Translations under genes and position numbers: made by a program | In this document: one piece after another, positions 1 through 11,521 of the stretch | Position numbering within the stretch: the stretch's first letter is position 1 | How the letters are laid out: every line of letters begins with the position of its first letter | The notes under the pieces: generated by a model | The model's input: the letters and a program-made list of their open reading frames with translations, nothing else | The model's database searches: none | Told to the model about the DNA's origin: nothing | Assembly: GCA_016946835.1 (NCBI GenBank) | Contig: JACVTC010000009.1 | Span: 2,245,001 to 2,267,500, forward strand | Direction: 5' to 3' | Length of the DNA: 22,500 nt | Source: Neocallimastix lanati (nom. inval.) | Taxonomy: Eukaryota > Neocallimastigomycota > Neocallimastigomycetes > Neocallimastigales > Neocallimastigaceae

Positions 1-341
1 ACAATAGCCATCTTATGTTTTGGAGTAGTTCGATAGAAAATTGAAATTGTTGGTACTACGCGACGAAGTTCATCTTCAGATAATCCATCTATTTCTGAAC
101 CAGACATATAGTAACCTGTACCTACAGAATCCATGATATTAAGTTTTTGAGCAATGGAAATTGCAGTACCCTCTATTGATATATAATTAAAAGAAAAAAT
201 ATATAAATAATTATTAGAATATAAATATAATATATGTAAAAATTTTTAAACAATATATTACTATTAATTTTTAATAAAAATAATAAAAAACATAATATAA
301 AATAAAAAGTTTACGAGTTTTTCTATCTTTATTTTTTATTT

Positions 342-392
<51 letters not shown>

Positions 393-2668
393 TGAATCAC
401 CAGTAATCATAACTATTTTAACACCACTATCCATAACTGTATTAATAGCATTACCAACACCAATTCTTGGTGGGTCATACATTGCAATGAAACCAACTAA
501 AGTTAATTCATTAATGGATGAACCCATAGCCATAAAAAGAACACGTAATCCTTGAGAAGCAATTTGCTGAGCAATTGAATTAATTTTGTTCTTATAATCT
601 TCAGTTAATGGTTGTAAATTATCTTCTGAAACATAAAAGGTAGTACAACGACTCATAATTGGTTCACTAGCACCCTTTGCAAAAATAATTTCTTTATCCA
701 TTTCTGTTTTACAAGTTACTGACATCCATTTTGTTTCAAAATTGAAAGCATTTTCTGATATACGTGGATACACCTGTACATTTTATTACATTACATTAAA
801 TTATTTATTTATTTATTAAAATTATTAGAACAAATATAATAATAAATATACTAATAAACATAAATAATCATAATAAAGAAAATAAATACTATAACAATAA
901 CTACAATAATAGTTAATAAATACACACACAAAAGAAAAAAAAAAATACTTACAGGTCTTTCATCTCTAATATTTAATAAATTACCAAATTCTAGTAAAGC
1001 TACTTCAGTTGGTTGACCTAAATGTTCACCATTTGAAATATGAGCATTATTACATAAATTACCAATTCTACTTAATATCTTAACAGCTGGATGGAAAATG
1101 CTTTGTGGTAAATTTTCATAAGATTTTCCTTCAATATCAATAAGTTCATCTTGTGCGGCAGTATAAACCTTTGTGACAGTCATTTTATTCATGGTTAATG
1201 TACCTGTTTTATCAACACAAATAACATTAACAGAACCTAATGATTCTACAGCTGGTAGCTTTTTAACAATGGCATTCTTCTTAGCCATTTTTAAAACACC
1301 TAGAGCTAAGGTAACAGTAACACAAACTGGTAGACCTTCTGGAATAGCTGCAACAGCTAAACTAACTATATTTTGAAAAATGTATATATATAATATATAA
1401 TAAATATATAAAACAATAATAATAAAATTTAGTTCATATATACGTATTAAAAATTATTATTACTTTAAATATATATAATGAAAAAATTGATGAATCTTAT
1501 TAAAATGAGAGTAATATCTATATATTGATAAATTATTGATAAATAAATAAAAAAAAAAAAAAAAAATACAAAATATATATATATATCCATTTCATTACTT
1601 ACCACCAACATTAAACATTTCTAACCAATTTTTTCCTTGAATTATACCAATAAGGATAATAACTAAAATAATACCGATAGAAAAGGCTGAAAGTTGTTTA
1701 CCTAATTCATCCATTTTTTCTTGAAGTGGGGTCTTTCTGGATTCCACTTCATTAACCATGGTGAAAATATTACCAAATTCAGTGTTCTTACCTGTACCAA
1801 TAACAATACCAATACCATAGCCTTATTATTTATCAATATTTAAATTATTAATAAATTAATAATATTTTAAAAAAATTTTTTACTAAAAAAATATATATAT
1901 ATGTATAATAAATTCTAATAAATATTGTAATTAAACAATTTACCATTTCTAACAAGAGTACCCATAAATGCAATATTTTTTCTTTCAGCCAAATTAATTT
2001 CTGGAGTGTCTCTTGAAATAGCTTCAGTATTCTTTAAACATGGTTTTGTTTCACCAGTTAAACTGGATTCATCAATTTCTAAATCAACAGCCTAATGATT
2101 AAATTATATATTAATTATATTATATTACATATTTAATATGTTTGTAGTAATTATTATAATAAATAATAATAATAATAATAACAATTTTTAAAATATAAAT
2201 TATAATAATAATGATTTTATTGACTTACGGTAGTAATTCGAACATCTGCTGGAATTCGATCACCAATTGAAAAACGAACTATATCACCAGGTACTAAATC
2301 ATTACCTAACATTGAAGATAATTGACCATGACTTTATTTTTTTATTTTTTATTATTTCGATTTATTTTTATTATATAAAAAAAATTAAATAATATTATTA
2401 AAAATAATTATATTTATAATTAATAAAAATAAATAAATAAATAAATAAAATATATATGTTTTCTAATTTTGTTTAAATTTTATTTTATTTTTAATTAAAT
2501 GTGAAAATTCAATATTTCATTTTTATTTTTTTATTTATAGAGAGAAAAATATCAATTAAAAATATACCGTATAACATGACAATAGTTTGGTACTAGCTGA
2601 TTTAAAGCTTCCAATGATTTTTCTGAACGATATTCTTGAACAAAGGCAACTAATTATCCAATTTGAGC

Positions 2669-2703
<35 letters not shown>

Positions 2704-3573
2704 GCATTATATATATTATAAAATAAATAAGTTAATATATAGAAAATTGATAACATTTTCCAGTTTTCTGATTATATAAAATTTGATATTGTATTGCCTA
2801 TTATGTGACTATTTAAACATATTTATACTTCATAAAAAAAAATTATTATCATATTACGAATCATATATATCTCTACATACCAGTTAATACAATTAAAATA
2901 GCCTATTTTATTTTTAATTATATAATAATAATAATAATATTCAAGATTTTAATATTTGAAACATAATTAATTTTAATATTTTATTCTTATTAAATGTGTT
3001 TACTATTTCTATTTAAAATATATTTTTTTATAATCAATTAATTTTAATTTAAACTTAAAAAAAAAAACTTTTTTTAAATATATTTAATATTTTTATTTTA
3101 ATTTTATTTTATATTTTTACCAATAAAATACTGAGTGCATCACTAAATTGACCCATTAAAATAGATATTGTTGCTGAACCTAGAAGTAGCATAATTAGGG
3201 GATCTTTAAATTGTTCAATAAATTTTCCAATTAAAGTTTCTTCATCTTCAGGTTCTAAAAGATTAGGACCATTTAATTTTAAACGAAAATCAGCTTCCTG
3301 TACAGTTAAACCCTTTTCCAAATCAGTATTTTGTTCAGTTACAACTTGTTCTATTGTTCTTAGTGAAGCATGTAAAGATGGTGATACTTTTTTCTTTTTA
3401 GTTGAATTTTCGACATTGTCTTCATTATTCTTTCTATTATCATCATTAATTAGCTTCCCATCTTTTTTTGGATCTACACTATATATATCATTTTTAGATT
3501 TTATTGGAAAAGGATCATAAGTTGGATTTGAAGCAACTGATATTACCGGTACTAACGGTATACTTTCAGTCAT
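1..3573 (-). CDS. PMR1: Secretory-pathway (Golgi) P-type Ca2+/Mn2+ ATPase, PMR1/SPCA type, 9 exons, 3' end off the left edge
   Basis: Ion pump that uses ATP to load Ca2+ and Mn2+ into the Golgi. I joined exons 3573-3121, 2902-2881, 2649-2568, 2331-2229, 2091-1944, 1821-1603, 1365-953, 773-392 and 172-1. All introns (122-237 nt) are GT-AG and the reading frame is kept at every junction, giving 664 residues before the edge. Visible parts: a polar N-terminus (1-65); the cation-ATPase N-terminal domain (about 68-112); TM1 (125-141); TM2 (about 146-163); actuator-domain TGET (232-235); TM3 (313-331); TM4 with PEGLP (351-355), which carries a Ca2+-binding Glu; phosphorylation site DKTGT (Asp394); nucleotide-binding KGAS (513-516); DPPR (580-583); and hinge TGDS (604-607). 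The family is about 900-950 residues, so roughly the last 280, with TM5-TM10, lie outside. The segment [18 protein letters not shown] and the [10 protein letters not shown] context favour SPCA over SERCA or plasma-membrane pumps. The ATG at 3573 is the first in frame. The gene symbol is by family, not orthology. Confidence 0.93.
2881..2902 (-). other. 22-nt micro-exon (exon 2) of the Ca2+ ATPase gene
   Basis: On the minus strand an AG acceptor at 2904-2903 and a GTATGT donor at 2880-2875 bracket 22 bases. They encode AILIVLT plus one base of the next codon. This is the first half of TM2; without it the A-domain lead-in [11 protein letters not shown] is not reached in frame. Exon 1 ends in phase 0 and exon 3 begins in phase 1, exactly as this 22-nt exon requires. 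The segment matches the hydrophobic stretch expected between the TM1-TM2 loop and the [12 protein letters not shown] motif of SPCA pumps. Confidence 0.88.
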
Positions 3574-5204
3574 TTTTTATTATATATATTTTATTTTATT
3601 TTATTTATTATTCTATTGTTTTTTTTTTTTTTTAAAAAAAATAAAAAAAAAAAAATTTGTTTATTTTGTCTTCCTTGTTGTTTGTTGATTATATCGATAT
3701 ATATTTTTTAATTTCTAAAATTACTTTAGTTTAGTTTATATTATTTTGATTTTCTATTTTTCTATTTAAATATATTTGATTTATTAATATTCCTTTTTTT
3801 TGGATTAAATAGTAAATAATAATATTATTATAAAAATGATAATTTTTATTTGAAATATTTTGTTTTTTACTTTCTCTCTTTACTGTTATTATTTTCTTTT
3901 TTTCTTTTTTTTATTTTTTTAACCAAATAAAAATAAAAATAGTAAATATAAAAATAGATAATAAATTTTGTCAAAATAAATCATATATATATTCTCTATA
4001 TTTTACTCTATTATATGAATGAAAAAAAATAATTGATTTTTTTTTTCTTTCTTTTATAATTAATTTTATTCGTGATTAAAGAAAATTGTAAAATTTTTAC
4101 TTTTTGTAGTTAATTTATGATATTAAATTAATATTGAATTGAAAGTGATTAATTTTTATATTTGAAAAAAAAAAAAAAATATATATATATACATTTAATC
4201 GGGAGAAACAACAACAATAATAATATTAATAATAAAATAAAGATTAGTAAGTGAATGTTCTAATAATTTTATTTTTTCTTTTTTCTTTTTTTTTTTTTTT
4301 TAAAGAAAAACATTAAATTAAAGTTATTTATGTATTTTATTTTGTATTAAATTGATTTATATATTAGGGAAAAAAAAATAGAATATGTATTTCTAAAAAA
4401 AAAAAAAAAAAAAATAGAGTATGTATTTCTAAAAAAAAATATATATATATATAATATAATTATTGTTTCTATTTTTATAAAGGTAATAAAATAATAATAA
4501 TAAGGAAATCAAATTTAAATATTTATTTATTTTTACTATTATTTTATTTTATTTTTATTTGTCAATATTTATTTTTAATATTTATCAATTTTTCAAAATG
4601 TATTATTAATTTAAATTTTTTATAATAAAATTATTAAAATTATAAAGAAAAATAGAGTGTAATATTTACTTTATTCTTATTTTTTTTATTATATTTAATT
4701 AATATAATTATAAAAAAAAAAAAAAATCTTTTTTTCTTTTCTTTTTATATTATAAATGCATTTCTTTTCTGATTTATTTGCTTTTATTTTTGTTTGCTTT
4801 CTTTTTTAATATTAATTAATTGGAAAACCTTCTAATTTAATTTAATTTTAAGTTATACTTTATTCTTTTCTTTTTATTTTGTTTTATTTTAAAGGTATTT
4901 TTTATTATAATTTCTTTTTTTTTTTTTTTTTATTTAATCAATACCTATAACTTTTAAATAAAATATTAATTTGTTTATTATTTTTTAAGTAAAAAAATAC
5001 TTTTGATAAATAGAATGTTTCCTTTTTCTATTTTAATTTTTTTTCTAATTTTTTTTATTATTTTAGGTTTTTTATAAAATTTGTTATATTTAATTTTTTT
5101 TTTTATTTATAATTTTTCTTTATCTTTATTATATAAATTTAATTATATAATGGAAAATGAAATTAATATTTATATATAATATATATATTTATTTTTTAAT
5201 TATT
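3574..5204. other. A/T-only intergenic spacer upstream of the Ca2+ ATPase gene
   Basis: No reading frame, tRNA or conserved motif is supportable here. It is made of poly-T and poly-A runs, TTTTA/TTTTC mixes and AT steps. The part next to 3573 must hold the ATPase 5' UTR and promoter, but no distinct element can be named in such sequence. At 4379-4439 a short unit (TAGARTATGTATTTCT followed by poly-A) occurs twice in tandem, consistent with slippage or local duplication. Confidence 0.7.
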
Positions 5205-5694
5205 TAATTATTTATTATTTATTATTTATTATTTATTATTTATTATTTATTATTTAATATTTAATATTTAATATTTATTATTTATTATTTATTATTTATT
5301 ATTTATTATTTATTATTTATTATTTATTATTTATTATTTATTATTTATTATTTATTATTTATTATTTATTATTTATTATTTATTATTTATTATTTATTAT
5401 TTATTATTTATTATTTATTATTTATTATTTATTATTTATTATTTATTATTTATTGTTTACTATTTATTATTTATTATTTATTATTCAATTATTTATTATT
5501 TAATTATTTATTATTTAATTATTTATTATTTATTATTTATTATTTATTATTTATTATTTATTATTTATTATTTATTATTTATTATTTATTATTTATTATT
5601 TATTATTTATTATTTATTTATTATTTATTATTTATTTATTATTTATTTATTATTTATTATTATTTATTATTTATTATTTATTATTCATTATTTA
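5205..5694. repeat. Heptanucleotide minisatellite, TTATTAT unit, about 490 bp
   Basis: A near-perfect tandem array of the 7-mer TTATTAT (read in another phase as TTTATTA). It includes a few 3- or 4-bp phase slips (for example around 5485-5515 and 5615-5665) and single C or G substitutions near 5455-5460, 5486 and 5685. The variants cluster at the middle and right end, while the left half is almost uniform, which suggests recent expansion there. It is not a recognised telomere repeat. Confidence 0.9.
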
Positions 5695-6409
5695 TATATA
5701 AATAAATTAAAGTTTTCTTCAGTTAAGTGTCAAATAAAAATAATCTTACATAATGAAATTAGTTCAATAATAGAATTAATAAAAATAGTGGGTAGCTTTT
5801 CAAATTAAAATATTTCATGTTGATATATTTTTAATATATTCATTTATATATAAATGGCCAATAATAATTTAAAAAATGGTTAAAAATCAAAGTGTTAAGT
5901 TTAAAAAAAAAAGATAATTCTAATTAATATTTATATAATAACATATATTATAATTAGTATCATATATATCATATATATTCATATAATATATAAAACCAAT
6001 ATATAAATTTAAATTTAATTCTAAATTTCTTTAAATTATATATTCCTAATTTATTTAAAAAAAAACTCTAATTAGAATTATTTATTTATTTACTTATCTA
6101 ATCATTTATTTATATTAATTTATTTGTAATTTATAAATATACATTTATTTTTCTATAAAAAATAATAATAGAAAGTTATATTTATTATATTATTATATAA
6201 AGTTATTTTAAACATAAAAATATAAAACTTTCTTAATTTAATTGATTATAATCTAAACTATTTATTTTTATTTATATATTTATATATTTATTTATTTATT
6301 TATTTATTTATTTATATTTATTAATTTTTCTTTTTTTTTTTGTTTGTTAAAAAAAAAATATTAAGTTATTTTTTTTATATATATTATTATTTAATAGTCC
6401 AAAAGCATA

Positions 6410-6448
<39 letters not shown>

Positions 6449-7356
6449 CAACAAATAAACAAAATTATTTATTTCAATTAATAAATAAATACATCTATTT
6501 AGCTTATTGTCATTATTCTTAATGTTGTTTTATTTATTAATCAAATTTATAAAGGAAAAAAAAAAGAAAAACTTTTCATAAAAATTTACTAAAATAATAT
6601 AAAATTTAATTTATGATTCCCGAGAGTTTAAAACTTTAATATAAGCCACAAATATATATAATTTGTCCATAAGGTGATATAATAGATATAGATATTATAT
6701 ATTAATTAGCCACTACAAGTACGTTTAATTATTTTAAATGTAATATATTTATAGACATATATACATATTTTTTTTAAATAATATATATCATTTTATAAAA
6801 TATAGATTTTTTTAAATATAAAAATAATAAATAATAAATAATAAATAATATAAAAATATAAAAAAATAAAATAAAAATAAAATAAAATAAAAATTAAAAA
6901 AAAAAAGTATTAATAAAAAAGAATAGAAATTAAAATAGTAATAATCGATATAATAATGATTTTAATAATAATATTTTATAATTATTAAATAAAAAAAAAA
7001 AAAAAACATCTAAAAAATTTAATTTTTATTCATAATATCTTTTTATCTTTCAATATTTCAATATCTCAATAATGTTTAGAGATTATTATAATTTTATTTA
7101 TTTGAAATTTGATATATTAAACTATAAATTATGATAGAGTAAAGTATATATATAACTTCCATTATATATGCAAATTTTTTTCAATATCTATTTTTTATAT
7201 TTATTAATTTTTATTATTTTATTCTATTTTTATTTAAAAATTAATATTTTTTATTTCATTTTATTTAATTATATAATTTTTTATTTTATTATATTCAATT
7301 TTATAAACTATTTTATTATTTTATTAATTATATTGTTAATTATTTTTATTTTATAA

Positions 7357-7389
<33 letters not shown>

Positions 7390-8552
7390 TAATAATTAAT
7401 TTATATTATAAACTTTTTTTTTTAATCATTTTATTTTATAAATCATTTTAATCAATTTTTTTTTTTTAAATTATTTTATTAATTTTTTTATTAATTTTTT
7501 TATTAAATATTATTTAAATTATAATAAACCATTCTATAGTAAAATAAAAAATTAAAAAATGAGAAATGGATTATAAATTAAATTTAAATTTAACTCTTCT
7601 TCAGAAAAATTAAAAAAAATTAAATAAAAATTCATCATAAAACTAAAGTTTTAATTTATTTAATGTTAAAAAAAAAAAAAAAAAAAAATTAATATTTAAT
7701 GTTAATCAAACTACTAATTTAATTTATTTAATATATATTATATATATTTGAAGTATAATTATTTTTATTTTTAGTACATTTTAATTGATTAAATAGTACA
7801 CATTTAATAATCTTTAAAAGATTTATCATGTTAGTTTTAATTGCTAATCATAAAAGTTAATAAGAATGATACTAATGAAAAAAAAAAAAAAAAAACTTTC
7901 TTTAAATATAAACCTGTTTTATTTTTATTTGTTTTATTTATTATTATTATTTTTTTTTTTACATCATAAAAAAAAAAAAAAAAATAATAGAATTATTTCC
8001 TTAAAAGATAGTGTGTGATATATATCACCCAAGAATTAAAGTTATAATAAATATATAAAATTGATGTATCCACCCCTCTCTCTCTTTATTTCGCTTTTTT
8101 TTTTTTTTTAACTAAAAAATATATATATATTATATTAGAAATATGTGAGGGCATGATAATGACTCTAAAAAATTAAAAAAAAATAAAAAATAATAAAGTA
8201 TTAATAAAACTAGAATAATAAATAATATAAAGAATTAAATATTAATAAAAATAAAATAAAGAATTACACTAACATTAAAATAGAATAAAGGGCAATGTAT
8301 GCATAAAAATAAAATAAACTAAATGAATAAAGTCTTAATAAAAATAATAATACATATATTTATATATTTTTTATTATTTGTTTTATGTATATTTAATTTT
8401 TTTTTGCATTTGTTTATTAATTATTTAATTAAATTTAAAATTTTAACTTTTAAAAAAAAATATTAATTTGTAAAAATTTATTAAAAAAAAAAAAAAAAAG
8501 TTAAATTATAAAATAGGTGGTATATTATAGTATTAGTATGTTTTCCTTTTCC

Positions 8553-8588
<36 letters not shown>

Positions 8589-8614
8589 AAATATAGATAA
8601 ACGTTGCACTTTAA

Positions 8615-8646
<32 letters not shown>

Positions 8647-8806
8647 AATAAATAATAATATTAATAATTATATATATATATATAAAGATAAAGATAATAA
8701 TTAAAAATTTTTAAAGAATTTTAATCTTTTAAGATTATTGTAATTAATATTCAAATTTGATATTTCAATTATATTAAATATACAACTCTATATATTTGTA
8801 TTTTAT

Positions 8807-8843
<37 letters not shown>

Positions 8844-8989
8844 TTATTAACTATTACTATATATATATATATATAGATATTAATTTATTCTTACTTTCCT
8901 TTAATAATTAAAAAATTAATAATATATTTAATTATTATTGTAATTATCATAAATTGTTATCATTCAAACTGATATTTTTGATTCATCAA

Positions 8990-8990
<1 letters not shown>
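5695..8990. other. A/T-only intergenic spacer
   Basis: About 3.3 kb without a supportable gene. It holds homopolymers (A29 at 6415-6443, T29 at 8556-8584, T34 at 8809-8842), AT microsatellites (for example 7360-7380) and an ATT run near 8619-8642. The only pockets with ordinary composition are short: around 6615-6730, 8065-8095 (CCACCCCTCTCTCTC pyrimidine tract) and 8140-8165. None has a coding frame or clear RNA fold that I can defend. Confidence 0.7.
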
Positions 8991-9037
<47 letters not shown>

Positions 9038-9038
<1 letters not shown>

Positions 9039-9375
9039 GTTATTGCTTGCTGTATATATAATATAATAATATATATACTATTATTTCAACTTCTATTCAT
9101 TAGTTATGAACTTACTTTTATTTTTTACTTTATTTAATAGTTTATATCATCTATGTTTGTAAATCGAGTTCTGTTAATCTGATTCCTTTTTTTTTTTTTT
9201 TTTTTTTTGGTTATTGCTTGCTGTATATATAATATAATAATATATATACTATTATTTCAACTTCTATTCATTAGTTATGAACTTACTTTTATTTTTTACT
9301 TTATTTAATAGTTAATATCATCTATGTTTGTAAATCGAGTTCTATTAATCTGATTCCTTTTTTTTTTTTTTTTTT
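9038..9375 (-). repeat. 171-bp tandem duplication; each unit ends in poly-A on the minus strand
   Basis: Unit 1 is 9038-9208 and unit 2 is 9209-9375. The non-homopolymer part (about 149 bp, from GGTTATTGCTTGCTGTATAT to GATTCC on the plus strand) is identical except for two substitutions. Each unit ends in a T run (22 and 18), and another T46 (8992-9037) precedes unit 1. Read on the minus strand, each unit begins GGAATCAGATTAA, ends GCAAGCAATAACC and is followed by a poly-A run. This could be a small poly-A-tailed retroposon inserted twice, or a slippage/unequal-crossover duplication seeded by the homopolymers. There is no protein coding. Confidence 0.9.
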
Positions 9376-9941
9376 AAGTGTTCTGTATATAATAAATCAA
9401 TTATTATGATTATGATTATGATTCCATAGGTTTTCATCATTTTCAATAGTATTTCGCATTCTGTATTATGTTTTGTTTTAATCTTTTTTTTTTTTTTTTT
9501 AATATTTCGAATACTGAAAATCCTTATTATTATTATTATTATTATTATTATAATAATAATAATAATAAAAGTCATGTACCTATCTTCTACCTTAAGCATT
9601 TTTATACACTGTAAATATGTTATTTTATTTTATTTTATTTTTTTTTTTTTTTTTTTTTCCAAATTCTACGGGATATCTTCAGTTTTTTAATAGACTGCAT
9701 TTTTTTTATTTTTTTTTTTAGCATCTTTTTTTCATTTTCTTTTTTTTTTTTTTGCAATTCTTTTTATTAATTTATATATTTATATATTTATTTTTTAGTA
9801 ATTCATTTAGCATTTTATGTCCATTATTTTATTTTTAAGTTTTCCTTATTTTTATTTCTGAATTTTTTTAATTATATTCTTTTTTTTTATTCTTTTCTGA
9901 AAAATATTATTTTAATTTTTACAGTTTCTTTCTCCTTCTTT
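9376..9941. other. Intergenic spacer downstream of the membrane-protein gene
   Basis: This lies 3' of the membrane-protein gene on the minus strand, so it should contain its 3' UTR and poly-A signals. Several AATAAA-like strings occur on the minus strand, but the base composition makes them uninformative. It also contains (TTA)9(TAA)6 at 9524-9568, listed separately, and several T10-T20 runs. Confidence 0.6.
9524..9568. repeat. (TTA)9(TAA)6 perfect inverted repeat
   Basis: Nine TTA units at 9524-9550 run directly into six TAA units at 9551-9568. The two arms are exact reverse complements over 18 nt with no spacer, so the DNA could extrude a cruciform or the RNA fold into a hairpin. It probably arose by inversion or template switching inside a microsatellite. 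Confidence 0.9.
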
Positions 9942-10835
9942 TTAATGATGAGAATATATATTCATATGTACAATGCTTTCATTAATAGGAATCATATCTG
10001 TTTCTGAAATTAATATTTGATCTATATACATCATGATATAAGGCATAGTTACAAATTGAAAACGATAGTATTCTAGGTAAGATGTAGGTAGAAGATTTTC
10101 CATAAATTTTATTTTTGATGATAAAACTAAAACGAACGTTAATGATGATATAATTGCAACATATTTAACCTTTGTAATTGTAATACATTTATATACATAT
10201 ATATATTATTAATTTATTTATTTAAGTAAAATATATATATATATATATATATATTTCATTTGAATTTATTTATATAATTATAAAACAAATATATATTTAT
10301 AAATAATAATAAAAAAAAATTTTTTTTTTTAACTTACACGTATTCTTGACATTTTTCTATATTTTTTCCAAGCCCTATTTTCCATAATGTCACTATAGAT
10401 ATCTTTATCAAAAAAATCGACTTTCATGGTAAAATAAATAATGATATCATAACACATGGAGAAAAAACTAATGAAAAGTTGAAATGACCAATAGCCATTC
10501 CAATACTTATTATAATATTCACTACCATTTCTTATTATTTTTTGAAAAGGAAAAAAGAAATGATATGTAATCATAGATATTTTTCCGAGAGCTAATAATA
10601 TATAAGTAACATAGGAGAGAACTAAACGAATATTTTTAAACGGTGATACAATAAACGGTGATGTTCTAGAGAGTAAATAACTTTATTTATATTTTATAAA
10701 TATATATATTATGTATATTATATTTTCGATTTTAATTATATGAAATATAAAGAAAATTTAAAATATATAGTATATATATATATATATAATATATAATTTT
10801 TTTTTTAAAAAAAAAAAGTGTATTTATATGTAAGA

Positions 10836-10875
<40 letters not shown>

Positions 10876-11051
10876 CAATGAGAAATATTATTCATAGGAA
10901 AAAAAAAATATGAAAAAATATATAATATATAATATAATAATTTAAATATAATAATTTAAAATTTTGGATTATTTGAAATGAATATAATATTTATATATTA
11001 AATTTGATAAATTAATTTATAATAAAAATAAATAAAAATATTAATAATAGA

Positions 11052-11087
<36 letters not shown>

Positions 11088-11521
11088 TAAATAAAATTTA
11101 TTTATATTAATATAATATTTTATTTTATTTTATTTTATTATTTTTTTTTTTAATATAGTATTTTATTCTATTTAATATATATATATAAAAAAAAAAAAAA
11201 AAAAAAAAAAACTTACAAATCTCCTATAATTTCTCCACAATACCAAAAAACATAAGCAGAAAATTTAAGATGCCATAGGACAGAGTTAGCAAATATTCGG
11301 TCATCATCGTTAAGTATTAAATTCCTTATTCTATCCACTGAATCACCGATTGCTCTCAATACAAAATGAATGATTAATATTTTTATAGAGGTAGTATGAA
11401 TATTGTTTTTATGGACAACAATCATTACTATCATAAAAAAGAAAAAGACAGAATTGAACGGTGAAAAAATAATTCGTGATACACCATCCACAAAATATAT
11501 TTTATTAGGATCGTCTATCAT
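9942..11521 (-). CDS. Polytopic membrane protein of unknown function, 286 residues, 3 exons
   Basis: Exons are 11521-11217, 10665-10338 and 10169-9942 (TAA at 9944-9942). Introns of 551 and 168 nt are GTAAGT...AG, and phases match (2 and 0). The 861-nt CDS keeps one open frame. Hydrophobic segments lie at about 17-36, 43-58, 82-108, 113-141, 161-182, 211-228 and weakly 248-262, so five to seven membrane passes. Recognisable landmarks: WHLKFSAYVFWYCGEIIGD (83-101) and a basic loop ENRAWKKYRKMSRIR (197-211), which probably faces the cytosol. There is no signal peptide beyond the first helix and no catalytic motif. The spacing is compatible with a seven-helix receptor-like or small-transporter fold, but I recognise no family; it may be lineage-specific. 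The ATG at 11521 is the first in frame, preceded by pure A/T sequence. Exon structure is well supported; function is unknown. Confidence 0.85.
10666..11216 (-). other. Long (551-nt) intron 1 of the membrane-protein gene, packed with microsatellites
   Basis: Donor GTAAGT (11216-11211) is followed almost immediately on the minus strand by a long poly-T run (plus-strand A run to 11210). The intron then holds an AAT tract near 11060-11086 and an AT tract near 10841-10874, and ends CTCTCTAG at 10673-10666. It is two to four times longer than any other intron here, apparently through repeat expansion. Confidence 0.8.

Noticed and set aside
1173-1376. Plus-strand ORF of 67 codons
   Set aside because: Exact antisense of ATPase exon 7, whose DKTGT and PEGLP motifs establish the minus strand.
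2556-2756. Minus-strand ORF with poly-Tyr
   Set aside because: A frame through intron sequence and an AAT repeat overlapping ATPase exon 3 in the wrong frame.
5205-5694. Heptamer array as a telomere or CRISPR-like array
   Set aside because: The unit has no G-run, so it is not telomeric; units are contiguous without unique spacers, so it is not CRISPR.
6340-6522. Plus-strand ORF with poly-Lys
   Set aside because: Translation of homopolymer and A/T spacer; no protein-like composition.
7168-7356. Hydrophobic Ile/Phe/Tyr ORF, membrane-protein-like
   Set aside because: Any T-rich stretch gives Phe/Ile/Leu/Tyr. Sequence is as AT-rich as the surrounding spacer, with no bias at codon positions.
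9345-9599. Minus-strand ORF with poly-Ile and poly-Lys
   Set aside because: Frame through AAT microsatellite and poly-A runs inside a duplicated non-coding segment.
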